Positions 36,911-45,471 of a DNA stretch of 64,000 nucleotides are shown here, one piece after another (the stretch's first letter is position 1; each line of letters starts with the position of its first letter). The notes beneath the pieces were generated by a model. It did not search any database and was not told the origin of the DNA. It was given only the letters and a program-made list of their open reading frames with translations. The translations under genes were made by a program, and so were the position numbers. The DNA comes from Rhizobium sp. GN54 (GTDB taxonomy: Bacteria; Pseudomonadota; Alphaproteobacteria; Rhizobiales; Rhizobiaceae), in assembly GCF_021026345.1 (NCBI RefSeq), contig NZ_JAJNCZ010000003.1, positions 248,001-312,000 of the forward strand. The letters run 5' to 3'.

Positions 36911-37732
36911 TCAGTTCCCGGCTCCCCTGCGCAGCCGCCTCTCCACGCCCCGCAGCGCCAGCGACAGTCCGATCGTCAGGATCAGGTACACATAGGCGAC
37001 GATCGAATAGGTCTCGAAGAAGCGGAAGGAGCCGGAGGCATAGATCTTCGCCATCTGGGTGATGTCGGAGACGCCGAGCACCGAGACGAGCGAGGAATCC
37101 TTCACCATCGCTACGAAGTCGTTGCCGAGCGGCGGCAGGATGACGCGGATCGCCTGCGGCAGCACGACGAGGCGGAAGCGCTGGCTGCGCGACAGGCCGA
37201 GCGCCTTGGCTGCCTCGACCTGTCCCTTGTCCACCGATTGGATGCCGGCGCGGAACACTTCGCCGATGAAGGCGGAATAGCCGATCGTCAGTGCCAGGAT
37301 CGCCCGCCACATCAGCGAGACGTCCCGCACCAATAAGGGCTCGACATAGCCGGCGGCGACGAGGGGGCCGATCACGAAGTTCACGAACGCCACGACCGCC
37401 GGCGCGCCGACGAAGGCGATATAGAACAAGAGCACCAGGATCGGCACGCCGCGGATCACTTCCGTGTAGAAGCGGGCAGCCTGGCGCAGCGCCACGTGGT
37501 CGGAGAGGCCGAGCAGCGCCACGCCGAGCCCGAGAAGGGTGGCCAGCAGAAAGCCGACGACGGTGACGAAGATCGTCACCCACAGGCCCTGCAGGATCAC
37601 GCCGAAGACCTGCGCGTAGATCTCGTTGGCGGCGATCACGACGGCGAGCGCAAGACCGATCGCGACAAGGGCGACCAGCCACCAGGGATAGTCGCCCTTC
37701 GTCGTGTCCGAATTCCGGGATGCGGCAGCCAT
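36911..37732 (-). CDS. Polar amino-acid ABC transporter permease
   Basis: Inner-membrane permease of the His/Glu/Gln/Arg/opine family (273 aa) with about five to six helices. The EAA-loop signature is visible as EAAKALGLSRSQRFRLVVLPQAIRVILPPLGND. An N-terminal helix (about residues 18-36) precedes the core. The gene follows the substrate-binding protein gene after seven bases. No ATPase gene accompanies it; leuC is next after 240 bases. The ATP-binding subunit must be supplied from elsewhere if the system works. Confidence 0.92.
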   Translation of the reverse strand: MAAASRNSDTTKGDYPWWLVALVAIGLALAVVIAANEIYAQVFGVILQGLWVTIFVTVVGFLLATLLGLGVALLGLSDHVALRQAARFYTEVIRGVPILVLLFYIAFVGAPAVVAFVNFVIGPLVAAGYVEPLLVRDVSLMWRAILALTIGYSAFIGEVFRAGIQSVDKGQVEAAKALGLSRSQRFRLVVLPQAIRVILPPLGNDFVAMVKDSSLVSVLGVSDITQMAKIYASGSFRFFETYSIVAYVYLILTIGLSLALRGVERRLRRGAGN

Positions 37733-37739
37733 GAAGGGC

Positions 37740-38537
37740 TTACTGGCCCATCTTGTAGTCGAGGAACCACTTCTTGTTCAAAGCGTCCAGCGTGCCGTCC
37801 GCCTTCAATTCGGCGATCGCGGCGTTGACGGGCGCGACGAGTTCCGACCCCTTGGGGAAGATGAAGCCGAAGTCTTCCGTGCCGAGCGGGTCGCCGATCA
37901 CCTTCAGGGTTCCGTCGGACGCGTCGACATAGCCCTTGGCGGCAACGCTGTCGGTCAGCACCAGGTCGACGTCGCCCGCCTTCAGCGCCTGTACCGTCGC
38001 CCCGAAGGTTTCGAACAGCTTGATGCGCGGGTTCTGCTCGTTGCCGTCGAGGATCTCGTAGACGGCGGCATAGAACGGCGAGGTGCCCGGCTGCGCGCCG
38101 ACGAGGCCGTCGGCGAAGGCGCCGAAGCTCTTGGCGTCGGTGAAGCGGTCCTCGTCGCCGCGGACCAGCATGAACTGCTGGGAGCGCATGTAGGGATCGG
38201 AGAAATCGACCTTCTCCTTGCGGTCGTCCTTGATGGTGATGCCGGTCATGCCGATCTCGTACTGGCCGTCATGAACCGCCTGGATCATCGCGTCCCAACT
38301 CGTGTTCTGGTACTCGACCTTGAAGTTCAGCCGCTTGGCGATCTCGTTCATCGCATCGTATTCCCAGCCGACCTGCTCGCCGCTCTTCGGATCGACGAAC
38401 TGCAGCGGCGGATAGGCGTTCTCGGTGACGACCACGACCGTCTTGCCGCCGAGATCCGGAAGCCCGGCCGCAGAGGCCGTGACGGGCATGAGGGCAAGGG
38501 CGGAGAGCCCGGCGAGAACGGTACGGCGGGAAAACAT
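37740..38537 (-). CDS. Amino-acid ABC transporter substrate-binding protein
   Basis: Periplasmic solute-binding protein of family 3 (265 aa). A signal peptide is clear ([24 protein letters not shown]). The mature start [38 protein letters not shown] is characteristic, as is the second-lobe motif [11 protein letters not shown]. The ATG at 38537 has a CTGGAG ribosome binding site; a longer frame upstream is not homologous. Ligand is probably a polar amino acid, identity unknown. Confidence 0.93.
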   Translation of the reverse strand: MFSRRTVLAGLSALALMPVTASAAGLPDLGGKTVVVVTENAYPPLQFVDPKSGEQVGWEYDAMNEIAKRLNFKVEYQNTSWDAMIQAVHDGQYEIGMTGITIKDDRKEKVDFSDPYMRSQQFMLVRGDEDRFTDAKSFGAFADGLVGAQPGTSPFYAAVYEILDGNEQNPRIKLFETFGATVQALKAGDVDLVLTDSVAAKGYVDASDGTLKVIGDPLGTEDFGFIFPKGSELVAPVNAAIAELKADGTLDALNKKWFLDYKMGQ

Positions 38538-38779
38538 CGAAGTGCTCCAGAGAGAGTGTGGCACGCGAAACGTGTCACAGAACAATCGATACTGGCAAGC
38601 TTGAATGTGCTCCGGTCACTGCGCGGGCGAAAAATCCGACCTTTCCGACCATACTCGGCGGAAATGAACTTCCAGTGGCATCTTCTGATATGCAACGCTG
38701 TACGGAAGCAACTGGAAGAATATAGCGCATCCAGGCAAATGCAGTGGCTGGCATTTGCTCTTGTGGTATCGGAGCTGGC

Positions 38780-39145
38780 ATGCCTTTGAGGTCGCGGGAT
38801 TTTGTAACTGTGGGCTGGGCTTATGGCACGGAAGCAGCCGCTTTGGCCATCTCGATCCTGGGGGCTGCCGGCATTTTCGTGCTGCCACATTCTTATCATC
38901 ATGCGTCTGTCGCATGGCATCACGTCACGGCGCTTGGGGGAATCGAACTTCGTGTTCCTGCATCGCAAGCGGGTGACGCTCAGGCCATCCTGGAATCAAT
39001 CGACCTCTCGCAGTCCCGCCGAAACGCCTGGCTTCGCGCCGCGACCGGCATTCTCCTGCTGATATGGATTGGCATCCCGTTGCCGGCGGGCGGCCTTTTC
39101 GCGAGAAGGGCTTTTCCCGCAGCGGAGCAGACGGTTAGCCGGTAG
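38780..39145 (+). CDS. Small membrane protein with possible DUF2007-like fold
   Basis: Not confidently recognised. The 121-residue product has an N-terminal alpha/beta region (YGTEAAALAISILGAAGIFVLP then GGIELRVPASQAGDAQAILESID). This resembles the DUF2007 putative-signal-transducing pattern, in which a short helix-strand motif is followed by a VP-x(3-6)-DAxxAL segment. A single C-terminal transmembrane helix (about residues 90-107) follows. The ATG at 38780 has a GGAG site six bases upstream. It is bounded by the bidirectional terminator at 39154. Real-gene status is supported by ribosome binding site, composition and terminator; function unknown. Confidence 0.6.
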   Translation: MPLRSRDFVTVGWAYGTEAAALAISILGAAGIFVLPHSYHHASVAWHHVTALGGIELRVPASQAGDAQAILESIDLSQSRRNAWLRAATGILLLIWIGIPLPAGGLFARRAFPAAEQTVSR

Positions 39146-39153
39146 CAGACGGC

Positions 39154-39180
39154 AAAAAGGCGGCCCGAGAGCCGCCTTTT
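39154..39180. terminator. Bidirectional intrinsic terminator
   Basis: Ten-base-pair stem AAAAGGCGGC / GCCGCCTTTT with loop CCGAGA, giving U-tracts on both strands. It serves the small membrane protein gene (+) and rplS (-). Confidence 0.88.
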
Positions 39181-39204
39181 CGTCAATCCGATGGGATCGA
39201 TAAC

Positions 39205-39741
39205 TTATTCTGCCGCTGCTTCAGCGTTCTTTGCTGCCTCTTCGGCGGCCTTTGCCTCGGCGGCTTCAGCTGCTGCCTTCTCGGCGGCGAGCGCCTGTGC
39301 GGCTGCGACCTTCTCGGCCTCGAGACGTGCCTTTTCCTCGGCGACGGCGGCGCGCTCGGCGTCGTTCAGCTTGCGGGCGCGGGTGCCGGTGTTCTCGACG
39401 ATACGAGCCGACTTGCCGCGACGGTCGCGCAGGTAGTAGAGCTTGGCGCGACGGACCTTGCCGCGGCGGACGACTTCGACGCTCTCGACGAGCGGCGAGA
39501 AGATCGGGAACACGCGCTCGACGCCTTCGCCGTAGGAGATCTTGCGGACGGTGAAGCTCTCGTTGATGCCGCCGCCGGAACGGGCGATGCAGACGCCCTC
39601 ATAGGCCTGCACGCGGGTACGGCTGCCTTCCGTCACGCGGACGTTGACGCGGAGCGTGTCGCCCGGGGAGAATTCCGGAAGGGTGCGCTTGGCGGCGATC
39701 TTTGCGGCCTGTTCGGCCTCGAGCTGTTCAATGATGTTCAT
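39205..39741 (-). CDS. rplS: 50S ribosomal protein L19 with long C-terminal tail
   Basis: Ribosomal protein at the 30S-50S interface (178 aa; typical L19 is about 115-120). Core motifs: [51 protein letters not shown] and [21 protein letters not shown]. Residues from about 118 to 178 are an Ala/Glu/Lys-rich, probably coiled-coil extension. Start [11 protein letters not shown] at 39741; the upstream frame is not homologous. Normally it is the last gene after trmD, but here it is separated from trmD by an opposite-strand gene. Confidence 0.95.
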   Translation of the reverse strand: MNIIEQLEAEQAAKIAAKRTLPEFSPGDTLRVNVRVTEGSRTRVQAYEGVCIARSGGGINESFTVRKISYGEGVERVFPIFSPLVESVEVVRRGKVRRAKLYYLRDRRGKSARIVENTGTRARKLNDAERAAVAEEKARLEAEKVAAAQALAAEKAAAEAAEAKAAEEAAKNAEAAAE

Positions 39742-40052
39742 CGGTCTAACCTTTACGTTCTTCTGAAACAGCCAGAGCGCTCGACCTTGTCCCTTCGGTG
39801 AGAACCTCGGGGAAATGCCCGTTGCCGGACAGGAGCGGATTCGCCATTCTTTGCTTTCGGCTTTCCGGGACGATCCCAAAACCGTGCGCGCAATACACCA
39901 TTCGGCAGCGCTTGTCATCCCTCGCAGCGCGATAAATCATCGGCCCTTCCGGCTTTTGGAGGATTGCGGCCGACGACTGCGGGCGATATCAGCGCTCCAG
40001 GAGGAATGGCCGCCGCGCCGAGGCGGCCAGGGGGACACTACAGGGAGATATC
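39742..40052. other. rplS-tauE divergent intergenic region
   Basis: 311 bases without a gene. On the minus strand it holds a candidate rplS promoter (39890-39918). I see no terminator, repeat or RNA here. Confidence 0.5.
39890..39918 (-). promoter_or_regulatory. Candidate independent promoter of rplS
   Basis: Minus-strand hexamers ATGACA (39918-39913) and TATTGC (39895-39890) with a 17-base spacer, about 150 bases before the rplS start. It fits the need for separate transcription once rplS is split from the trmD operon. Confidence 0.45.
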
Positions 40053-40799
40053 ATGTCGATCGTCGATGCCGCAATTCTGTTCGTCGCAGGCTTCCTGTCC
40101 GGCGTGGTCAACGCGATTGCCGGCGGCGGCACCTTTCTCACCTTCGGCGCCATGACGCTCACCGGCCTGCCGCCGATCGTCGCCAACGCCACCTCCTCCA
40201 TCACCCAGTTCCCCGGCTACGTCACCTCCGCCCTCGCCTATCGGCGCGAGATCCGCGCCGACTGGAAGGAGGCGCGCGTCGTCGGCGCGCTGTCGCTGGT
40301 CGGCGGGCTTGCCGGCGCGCTGATCCTGCTCTCCATGTCCAATCCGGGCTTCCGCGCGCTCGTGCCCTGGCTCCTGCTGGGCGCGACCGCGGTCTTCGCC
40401 GCCGGCCCGCTCCTGAAGCCGAAGCATCTGCATGCCGAACAGCCGCTCGGCCCGCTCGGGCTCGCCGGCCAGTTCGCGACCTCGATCTACGGCGGCTTCT
40501 TCGGTGCCGGCATGGGCATCATGACGCTCGCCGTGCTCGGCCTCTCCAAGGGCGGAGACTACCACCGGCTGAACGCGCTGAAGAACTTTCTCGCCATGGT
40601 GGTCGCAGGCATCGCCATCGTCATCTTCGCAAGCGGCGAAGTGGTCGGCTGGCCGCAGGCGGCCGTGATGATCCCCGCCGGCGCGATCGGCGGCTATTCC
40701 GGCGTCTGGGTGGCCCGCCGCGTTCCGCAGACAGTCATCCGCGCCCTCGTCGTCGCGGTCGGCGGGATCCTGACGGTCTATTATTTCGTCTCGGGCTGA
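40053..40799 (+). CDS. TauE/SafE family anion exporter
   Basis: Inner-membrane protein (248 aa) with about seven to eight helices, of the sulfite exporter TauE/SafE family. The [20 protein letters not shown] motif is near the N-terminus, and a second inverted-topology repeat contains [18 protein letters not shown]. The ATG has an AGGGAGA site. It is transcribed opposite to the surrounding trmD and rplS and overlaps the 3' end of trmD by 19 bases, so it is an intruder in the conserved translation operon. Substrate (sulfite, sulfoacetate or other anion) unknown. Confidence 0.9.
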   Translation: MSIVDAAILFVAGFLSGVVNAIAGGGTFLTFGAMTLTGLPPIVANATSSITQFPGYVTSALAYRREIRADWKEARVVGALSLVGGLAGALILLSMSNPGFRALVPWLLLGATAVFAAGPLLKPKHLHAEQPLGPLGLAGQFATSIYGGFFGAGMGIMTLAVLGLSKGGDYHRLNALKNFLAMVVAGIAIVIFASGEVVGWPQAAVMIPAGAIGGYSGVWVARRVPQTVIRALVVAVGGILTVYYFVSG

Positions 40800-41479
40800 G
40801 GGCCGAGCAGGTCCGGGCGGCGCTCCCCGGTCAACCGGCGCGCCTCCGCGATCCGCCATTTCTCGATCTCGCCGTGGTGACCGGAAGTCAGCACCGGCGG
40901 GATCTCCCGGCCCTCCCAGACCTGCGGCCGCGTATAGTGCGGATGCTCCAGAAGCCCGCCCTCGAAGCTCTCATGGACGCCGGACAGCGCATTGCCCATC
41001 ACGCCGGGCAGAATGCGCACGACCGCGTCGAGCAGGATCATCGCCGCCGGCTCCCCGCCGGAAAGGATGTAGTCGCCGATCGAGACCTCTTCGAGCCCGC
41101 GCGCGTCGATCACGCGCTGGTCCACGCCCTCGAACCGGCCGCAGACGATGACCGCGCCTTCCTGCGCCGCAAGCTCGCGGACGCGTTGCTGCGTCAGCGG
41201 CCGGCCGCGCGGGCTCATCAGCAGCCGCGGCCGCGTGTCACCCTCCGGCGATGCGTGGTCGATCGCCTCTGCGAGCACGTCGGGCTTGAGCACCATGCCG
41301 GCTCCGCCGCCGGCCGGCGTATCGTCCACGGTCCGGTGGCGATCGGTGGCGAAATCGCGGATCTGCACCGTCTCCAGCAGCCAGTCGCCGCGCGCAAGCG
41401 CCTTGCCGGACAGGGACTGGCCGAGAAAGCCCGGAAACATCTCCGGGTAGAGGGTCAGGACGGTGGCGCGGAAAGCCAC
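40781..41479 (-). CDS. trmD: tRNA (guanine-37-N1)-methyltransferase
   Basis: SPOUT methyltransferase (232 aa) that makes m1G37 in tRNAs and so prevents +1 frameshifting. The knot region has [30 protein letters not shown] and [15 protein letters not shown], the family signatures. The stop overlaps the convergent tauE gene by 19 bases. It starts one base after the rimM stop. C-terminal RRPDLLGPQ is normal for the family, so the overlap does not look like a truncation. Confidence 0.97.
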   Translation of the reverse strand: MAFRATVLTLYPEMFPGFLGQSLSGKALARGDWLLETVQIRDFATDRHRTVDDTPAGGGAGMVLKPDVLAEAIDHASPEGDTRPRLLMSPRGRPLTQQRVRELAAQEGAVIVCGRFEGVDQRVIDARGLEEVSIGDYILSGGEPAAMILLDAVVRILPGVMGNALSGVHESFEGGLLEHPHYTRPQVWEGREIPPVLTSGHHGEIEKWRIAEARRLTGERRPDLLGPQPETK

Positions 41480-41480
41480 G

Positions 41481-42053
41481 TCATTCCTCCTTGCGCGGCG
41501 GGCGCCGCCTGCGGCTGCCCGGCCCCTCCTCGTCGTCGCCCTCGAGGCCGGCAGCGACGGGATCGATCAGCAGACGGCCGTTTTCGAGATCGATCTCGAT
41601 CACGGCCGTCTCGGAGAAGGGAATGAGTACCGGCCGCCTGCCGGGCCCCTTCAGTTCCAGAAGATCGCCGGCGCCGAAATCGAAGATGCCGCTGACGGTG
41701 CCGTGGCTGCGCCCGGTCGCATCGACCGCTTCCAGTCCTTCGAGATCGGCATAGAAGAACTCGTCGTCGTCCAGTTCCTCGTCCGGCAGCTTGTCGCGCT
41801 CGATGTAGAGGTCCAGGCCCCGCAGCGCTTCCGCCGCCGTGCGATCGTTCACGCCGCGGAAACGGACCACCGCCATCTCCTTGGCCTCGCGGATCTCCAG
41901 CACCTCGAAGACCCGGCCGTCCTCGCTGTGGAGGTTTCCGTAGTCGCCGAGCGAAACGGGGTCGAGCGTGAAGCTCTTGACGCGGACTTCGCCGCGCAGG
42001 CCCTGCGCTGCGCCGATCGTGCCCATCAGCACGGGGTTTTGAAGTTTGTTCAT
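41481..42053 (-). CDS. rimM: Ribosome maturation factor RimM
   Basis: 16S processing factor (190 aa) that binds S19 during 30S assembly. The N-terminal domain begins [22 protein letters not shown] (residues 8-29), and the PRC-barrel domain follows with [28 protein letters not shown]. The C-terminal tail is charged and Arg-rich. It lies between rpsP and trmD as usual. Confidence 0.95.
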   Translation of the reverse strand: MNKLQNPVLMGTIGAAQGLRGEVRVKSFTLDPVSLGDYGNLHSEDGRVFEVLEIREAKEMAVVRFRGVNDRTAAEALRGLDLYIERDKLPDEELDDDEFFYADLEGLEAVDATGRSHGTVSGIFDFGAGDLLELKGPGRRPVLIPFSETAVIEIDLENGRLLIDPVAAGLEGDDEEGPGSRRRRPPRKEE

Positions 42054-42153
42054 CGATCCGGTCCGCGCTCACACAATCAGACAAGGGTTGGGGCCCAAAC
42101 GAAAACGGGCGGCATGAGACACGCCGCCCGCTGGAATCTGGCCCGGCCGGCGA

Positions 42154-42519
42154 TTACTCGGCAGCAGCGGCAGCAGCGGCGTCTTCGGCCTTCTGCTTCT
42201 TCTCGGCAACGCGCTCGAGCGCCTTCTTGCCCGGCTTTGCCTTTTCCGGGTTGTTGCGGGCGTCGCGCTTGGCAAGGCCGGCCTCGTTCAGGAAGCGCAG
42301 GACACGGTCGGTCGGCTGGGCGCCCTTGGCAAGCCAGTCCTTGATACGGTCGGCGTCGAGCTCGACGCGCTTGGCGTCTTCCTTGCCGAGCATCGGGTTC
42401 CAGGAACCGACCTTCTCCAGGAAGCGGCCGTCGCGCGGCGAACGGGCGTCGGCAACGACGATCTGGTAGTAGGGGCGCTTCTTGGAACCACCACGGGCGA
42501 GACGGATCTTCAGGGACAT
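42154..42519 (-). CDS. rpsP: 30S ribosomal protein S16
   Basis: Ribosomal protein (121 aa): [38 protein letters not shown] is diagnostic. Beyond the normal about 85-residue core it has an extension rich in Lys, Glu and Ala, ending in a run of alanines. Start at 42519 with a GGAG site (AAGGAGAAATG); upstream in-frame codons are not homologous. First of the rpsP-rimM-trmD set, downstream of ffh and chorismate mutase. Confidence 0.97.
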   Translation of the reverse strand: MSLKIRLARGGSKKRPYYQIVVADARSPRDGRFLEKVGSWNPMLGKEDAKRVELDADRIKDWLAKGAQPTDRVLRFLNEAGLAKRDARNNPEKAKPGKKALERVAEKKQKAEDAAAAAAAE

Positions 42520-42556
42520 TTCATTTCTCCTTGAGCGAATGACTGACCGCTTTTCT

Positions 42557-42880
42557 CTAAGCGGTATGCTGGTTGTTGGAGCCGCTGTAATCGGCGGCGA
42601 TGGCTTCATGATGCCGGATCACCTCGCGGATGACGAAGTTCAGGAACTTCTCCGCGAAATCCGGGTCCAGATTGGCGTCCTTCGCCAGGCGGCGGAGGCG
42701 TTCGATCTGGTATTCCTCGCGCGCCGGGTCCGCCGGCGGCAAATCGTGGGTGGCCTTGAGCACGCCGACCGCCTTGGTGCAGCGGAAGCGCTCGGCCAGG
42801 ATATGCACCAGGGCGGCGTCGATATTGTCGATCGACTGGCGATACTCGGCCAGTTGCTTCTTGATGTCCGGATCGATCAT
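42557..42880 (-). CDS. Chorismate mutase (AroQ class)
   Basis: All-helical chorismate mutase (107 aa) that converts chorismate to prephenate for Phe/Tyr synthesis. The first helix ends with the typical [24 protein letters not shown] (the conserved Arg and Asp), followed by VGVLKA with the active-site Lys. The helix-3 segment [11 protein letters not shown] and the C-terminal [14 protein letters not shown] complete the site. It starts seven bases after the ffh stop, a linkage I recall from other Rhizobiales. Confidence 0.9.
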   Translation of the reverse strand: MIDPDIKKQLAEYRQSIDNIDAALVHILAERFRCTKAVGVLKATHDLPPADPAREEYQIERLRRLAKDANLDPDFAEKFLNFVIREVIRHHEAIAADYSGSNNQHTA

Positions 42881-42887
42881 CGCCCCC

Positions 42888-44453
42888 TCACTTCTTCTTC
42901 GGCAGGCCGGGAAGGCCCGGGAATCCGCCACCGAGACCGGGCAACTTGCCGGGAAGGCCCGGAAGCCCGCCATTGCCGCCGAGGCCCGGCAGGCCGCCGC
43001 CCGGCTTGATGCCGGCGGCTTCCGCCTGCTTCTGCAGGGCTTCCAGTTGCTTCGGGTCGAGCTTCGACAGGTCGGGCATCCCGCCCATGCCGCCGCCGAG
43101 GCCCATCTTGCCGGCAAGGCCGCCCAACATCTGCTTCATCATGCCGCCGCCCTTCTTGCCGCCCATCATCTTCATCATGTCCGCCATCTGGCGGTGCATC
43201 TTCAGAAGCTTGTTGATGTCGGCCGCATCGGTGCCGGAGCCGGCCGCGATGCGCTTCTTGCGGGAGTGCTTCAAAAGGTCGGGATTGGTGCGCTCGGCCT
43301 TGGTCATCGACGAGATGATGGCGATCTGGCGCCCGAACATCTTGTCGTCGAGGCCGGCGGCGGCCATCTTGTCCTTCATGCCGGCCATGCCGGGCATCAG
43401 CCCCATGATGCCGCCCATGCCGCCCATCTTCTGCATCTGGCGCAGCTGGTCGGCGAGGTCGTTGAGGTCGAACTTGCCCTTGGCCATCTTGGCGGCCATG
43501 GCGGCCGCCTTCTCGGCGTCGATGTTCTCCGCCGCCTTCTCGACGAGCGAGACGATGTCGCCCATGCCGAGGATGCGGTCGGCGACGCGGCGGGGATGGA
43601 ACTCCTCCAGCTCGCCCATCTTCTCACCAACGCCGATCAGCTTGATCGGCTTGCCGGTGACGGCGCGCATGGAAAGCGCCGCGCCGCCGCGGCCGTCGCC
43701 GTCCATGCGGGTCAGCACGAGGCCGGTGATGCCGACACGATCGTCGAAGTTGCGGGCGAGGTTGACGGCGTCCTGGCCGGTCAGCGCGTCGGCGACGAGC
43801 AGGATCTCGTGCGGGTTGGAATTCCGCTTGATCTCCGCCATCTCGATCATCAGCGGCTCGTCGATATGGGTGCGGCCAGCGGTGTCGAGGATGACGACGT
43901 CGTGGCCGCCGAGCTTGGCCGCCTGCACGGCGCGGGCGGCGATGTCGGTCGGCGACTGGCCGGCGATAACCGGCAGCGTGTCGATGCCGGTCTGGACGCC
44001 GAGCTGGCGCAACTGCTCCTGCGCGGCCGGACGGCGCGTGTCGAGCGAGGCCATCAGGACCTTCTTCTTGTCGCGCGTCTTCAGCCGGTTGGCGATCTTG
44101 CCCGAGGTGGTCGTCTTGCCCGAGCCCTGCAGGCCCACCATCATGACGACGACGGGCGCAGCCGCATTGAGGTCGATCGAGACGCCCTCGGAGCCGAGCA
44201 TCGAGACCAGCTCGTCATGCACGATCTTGACGACCATCTGGCCGGGCTTGATCGACTTCAGGATTTCCGCGCCGACCGCCTTCTCGCGCACCGCATCGGT
44301 AAAGGAGCGGACCACTTCCAGCGCCACGTCCGCTTCCAGGAGCGCGCGACGGACCTCGCGCAGCGCCGCCGAGACGTCGGCCTCGGAGAGCGCACCGCGG
44401 CCTGTCAGCCCATTCAAGATGGCGCCAAGGCGGTCCTGGAGTGTTTCAAACAT
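42888..44453 (-). CDS. ffh: Signal recognition particle protein Ffh (SRP54)
   Basis: SRP GTPase (521 aa) that binds signal sequences and 4.5S RNA and delivers ribosomes to FtsY. The N domain is residues 1-90. The G domain P-loop G107-L-Q-G-S-G-K113-T-T-T, DTAGRTHIDE and TKxD-like LTRMDGDGRGGAALS follow. The M domain is Met-rich. The C-terminal about 70 residues form an unusual Gly/Pro/Leu-rich tail (repeats like GLGGNGGLPGLPG). Start MFETLQDRLGAIL at 44453. Its receptor ftsY is also in this window at 47667. Confidence 0.96.
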   Translation of the reverse strand: MFETLQDRLGAILNGLTGRGALSEADVSAALREVRRALLEADVALEVVRSFTDAVREKAVGAEILKSIKPGQMVVKIVHDELVSMLGSEGVSIDLNAAAPVVVMMVGLQGSGKTTTSGKIANRLKTRDKKKVLMASLDTRRPAAQEQLRQLGVQTGIDTLPVIAGQSPTDIAARAVQAAKLGGHDVVILDTAGRTHIDEPLMIEMAEIKRNSNPHEILLVADALTGQDAVNLARNFDDRVGITGLVLTRMDGDGRGGAALSMRAVTGKPIKLIGVGEKMGELEEFHPRRVADRILGMGDIVSLVEKAAENIDAEKAAAMAAKMAKGKFDLNDLADQLRQMQKMGGMGGIMGLMPGMAGMKDKMAAAGLDDKMFGRQIAIISSMTKAERTNPDLLKHSRKKRIAAGSGTDAADINKLLKMHRQMADMMKMMGGKKGGGMMKQMLGGLAGKMGLGGGMGGMPDLSKLDPKQLEALQKQAEAAGIKPGGGLPGLGGNGGLPGLPGKLPGLGGGFPGLPGLPKKK

Positions 44454-44728
44454 CGCGTCGTCCTTCTGGTTTCCGGCTTCCCGGAAACGTCGGTGCACTC
44501 TGCGACGAAAACAAGACGCAAAGCCAAAAACCACCCGAGGGCGCATAGCGCTGTCGGGTGTTGACCTCCGGGATCGCTTTATACCTTCTCGGGTCCCGGT
44601 CGGCGGCTTCAAGTGTCTGAACTTGTCGCAGATGGCGCGGATAAACAGGAAAGCTGCGCCGAAGTCAAGGATGGAGGCCGAAAATGCGCCGGAACCGGCA
44701 GAACAGCATGCGTCCTCGAACTCCCGCC

Positions 44729-44758
44729 TTGACGAAAGATGCTCACATTTGCTTGATA
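44729..44758 (+). promoter_or_regulatory. Candidate heme oxygenase promoter
   Basis: TTGACG (44729-44734), 18-base spacer, TTGATA (44753-44758), about 30 bases before the ATG at 44788. Confidence 0.5.
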
Positions 44759-44768
44759 CGCTAATTCA
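44754..44768 (+). promoter_or_regulatory. Candidate RirA iron-responsive box (TGA-N9-TCA)
   Basis: TGATACGCTAATTCA fits the iron-responsive operator TGA-N9-TCA bound by RirA in rhizobia. It overlaps the candidate -10 hexamer of the heme oxygenase promoter. RirA represses iron-acquisition genes when iron is sufficient; heme oxygenase releases iron from haem, so the location is biologically sensible. Six fixed bases only, so chance remains possible. Confidence 0.5.
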
Positions 44769-44787
44769 TGAGTTTTTGGGGAAAGAA

Positions 44788-45378
44788 ATGCAGACCGAAC
44801 TGGAAAATCCCGCCGAAGCCACCCGCATCCAGCGTCTGAAGGCGATGACGGAAGCCACGCACGACCGTCTCGACAAGCGCATCATGGCCGCCGAGCCCTT
44901 CGCGACCAAGGAACGATACGCACGGTTTCTGTCCGTGCAGCACGGCTTCCATACCGATGTCGCCCCGCTCTATGCCGCGCCGGAACTGAACCGGCTGCTG
45001 CCGGGCCTTGCCGACCGCTGCCGCTTCGAGGCGATCAGGCAGGATATCCGCGACGTCACCGGCAACGAGCCGTCCGACATCGCCGGCCGGAACGGCGCGC
45101 TCGACCTGCCGACGGCGCTCGGCTGGGTCTACGTCGCCGAAGGGTCGAACCTCGGCGCCGCCTTCCTCTTGAAGGAAGCGATCAAGCTCGGCCTGTCGGA
45201 AGAGGACGGCGCACGGCATCTCGCCGGCCATCCGAGCGGCCGCGGCCTGCACTGGCGCAATTTCGTTTCCGCCTACAACACGCTGCCCCTGTCGGAAGAA
45301 GACGAGATCAGGGTGGCCGAGGGCGCCAGGGCCGCCTTCAACCGGGTGCATGCCCTGGTGGAAGAGAGCTTTGCCTGA
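44788..45378 (+). CDS. Biliverdin-producing heme oxygenase
   Basis: Bacterial heme oxygenase of the HO-1/BphO helical fold (196 aa), opening haem to biliverdin, CO and Fe2+. The proximal haem ligand is probably His25 in LKAMTEATHDRLDKRIM. The distal-helix region GWVYVAEGSNLGAAFL supplies the flexible glycines. The ATG at 44788 is preceded by GGGGAAAG. A much longer in-frame extension upstream is antisense to ffh and was rejected. Role: haem iron use or bilin supply; no phytochrome gene is adjacent. Confidence 0.88.
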   Translation: MQTELENPAEATRIQRLKAMTEATHDRLDKRIMAAEPFATKERYARFLSVQHGFHTDVAPLYAAPELNRLLPGLADRCRFEAIRQDIRDVTGNEPSDIAGRNGALDLPTALGWVYVAEGSNLGAAFLLKEAIKLGLSEEDGARHLAGHPSGRGLHWRNFVSAYNTLPLSEEDEIRVAEGARAAFNRVHALVEESFA

Positions 45379-45471
45379 GGCCGGATAGGCTCGCCTGCCA
45401 CTGGTAATTTCCCTGCAATTCCGCCATATACGCCGGAAAGCGGGCAATCGGCGCCCGACGGGATGGGCAAC

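Larger units (their letters stand above)
44454..44787. other. ffh-heme oxygenase divergent intergenic region
   Basis: 334 bases without a gene, containing the promoters of both divergent genes. A sigma-70-type promoter with an overlapping TGA-N9-TCA motif lies at its right end, before the heme oxygenase gene. I found no clear ffh promoter or other element. Confidence 0.5.

Noticed and set aside
40781-40799. trmD as a truncated gene because tauE overlaps it
   Set aside because: TrmD is 232 residues with complete motifs and the expected C-terminus RRPDLLGP, so the overlap is a normal convergent overlap.
42946-44787. N-terminal extension of heme oxygenase reaching back through ffh
   Set aside because: The 810-codon open frame is antisense to ffh until about 44450; only the last 196 residues match the heme oxygenase family and have a ribosome binding site.
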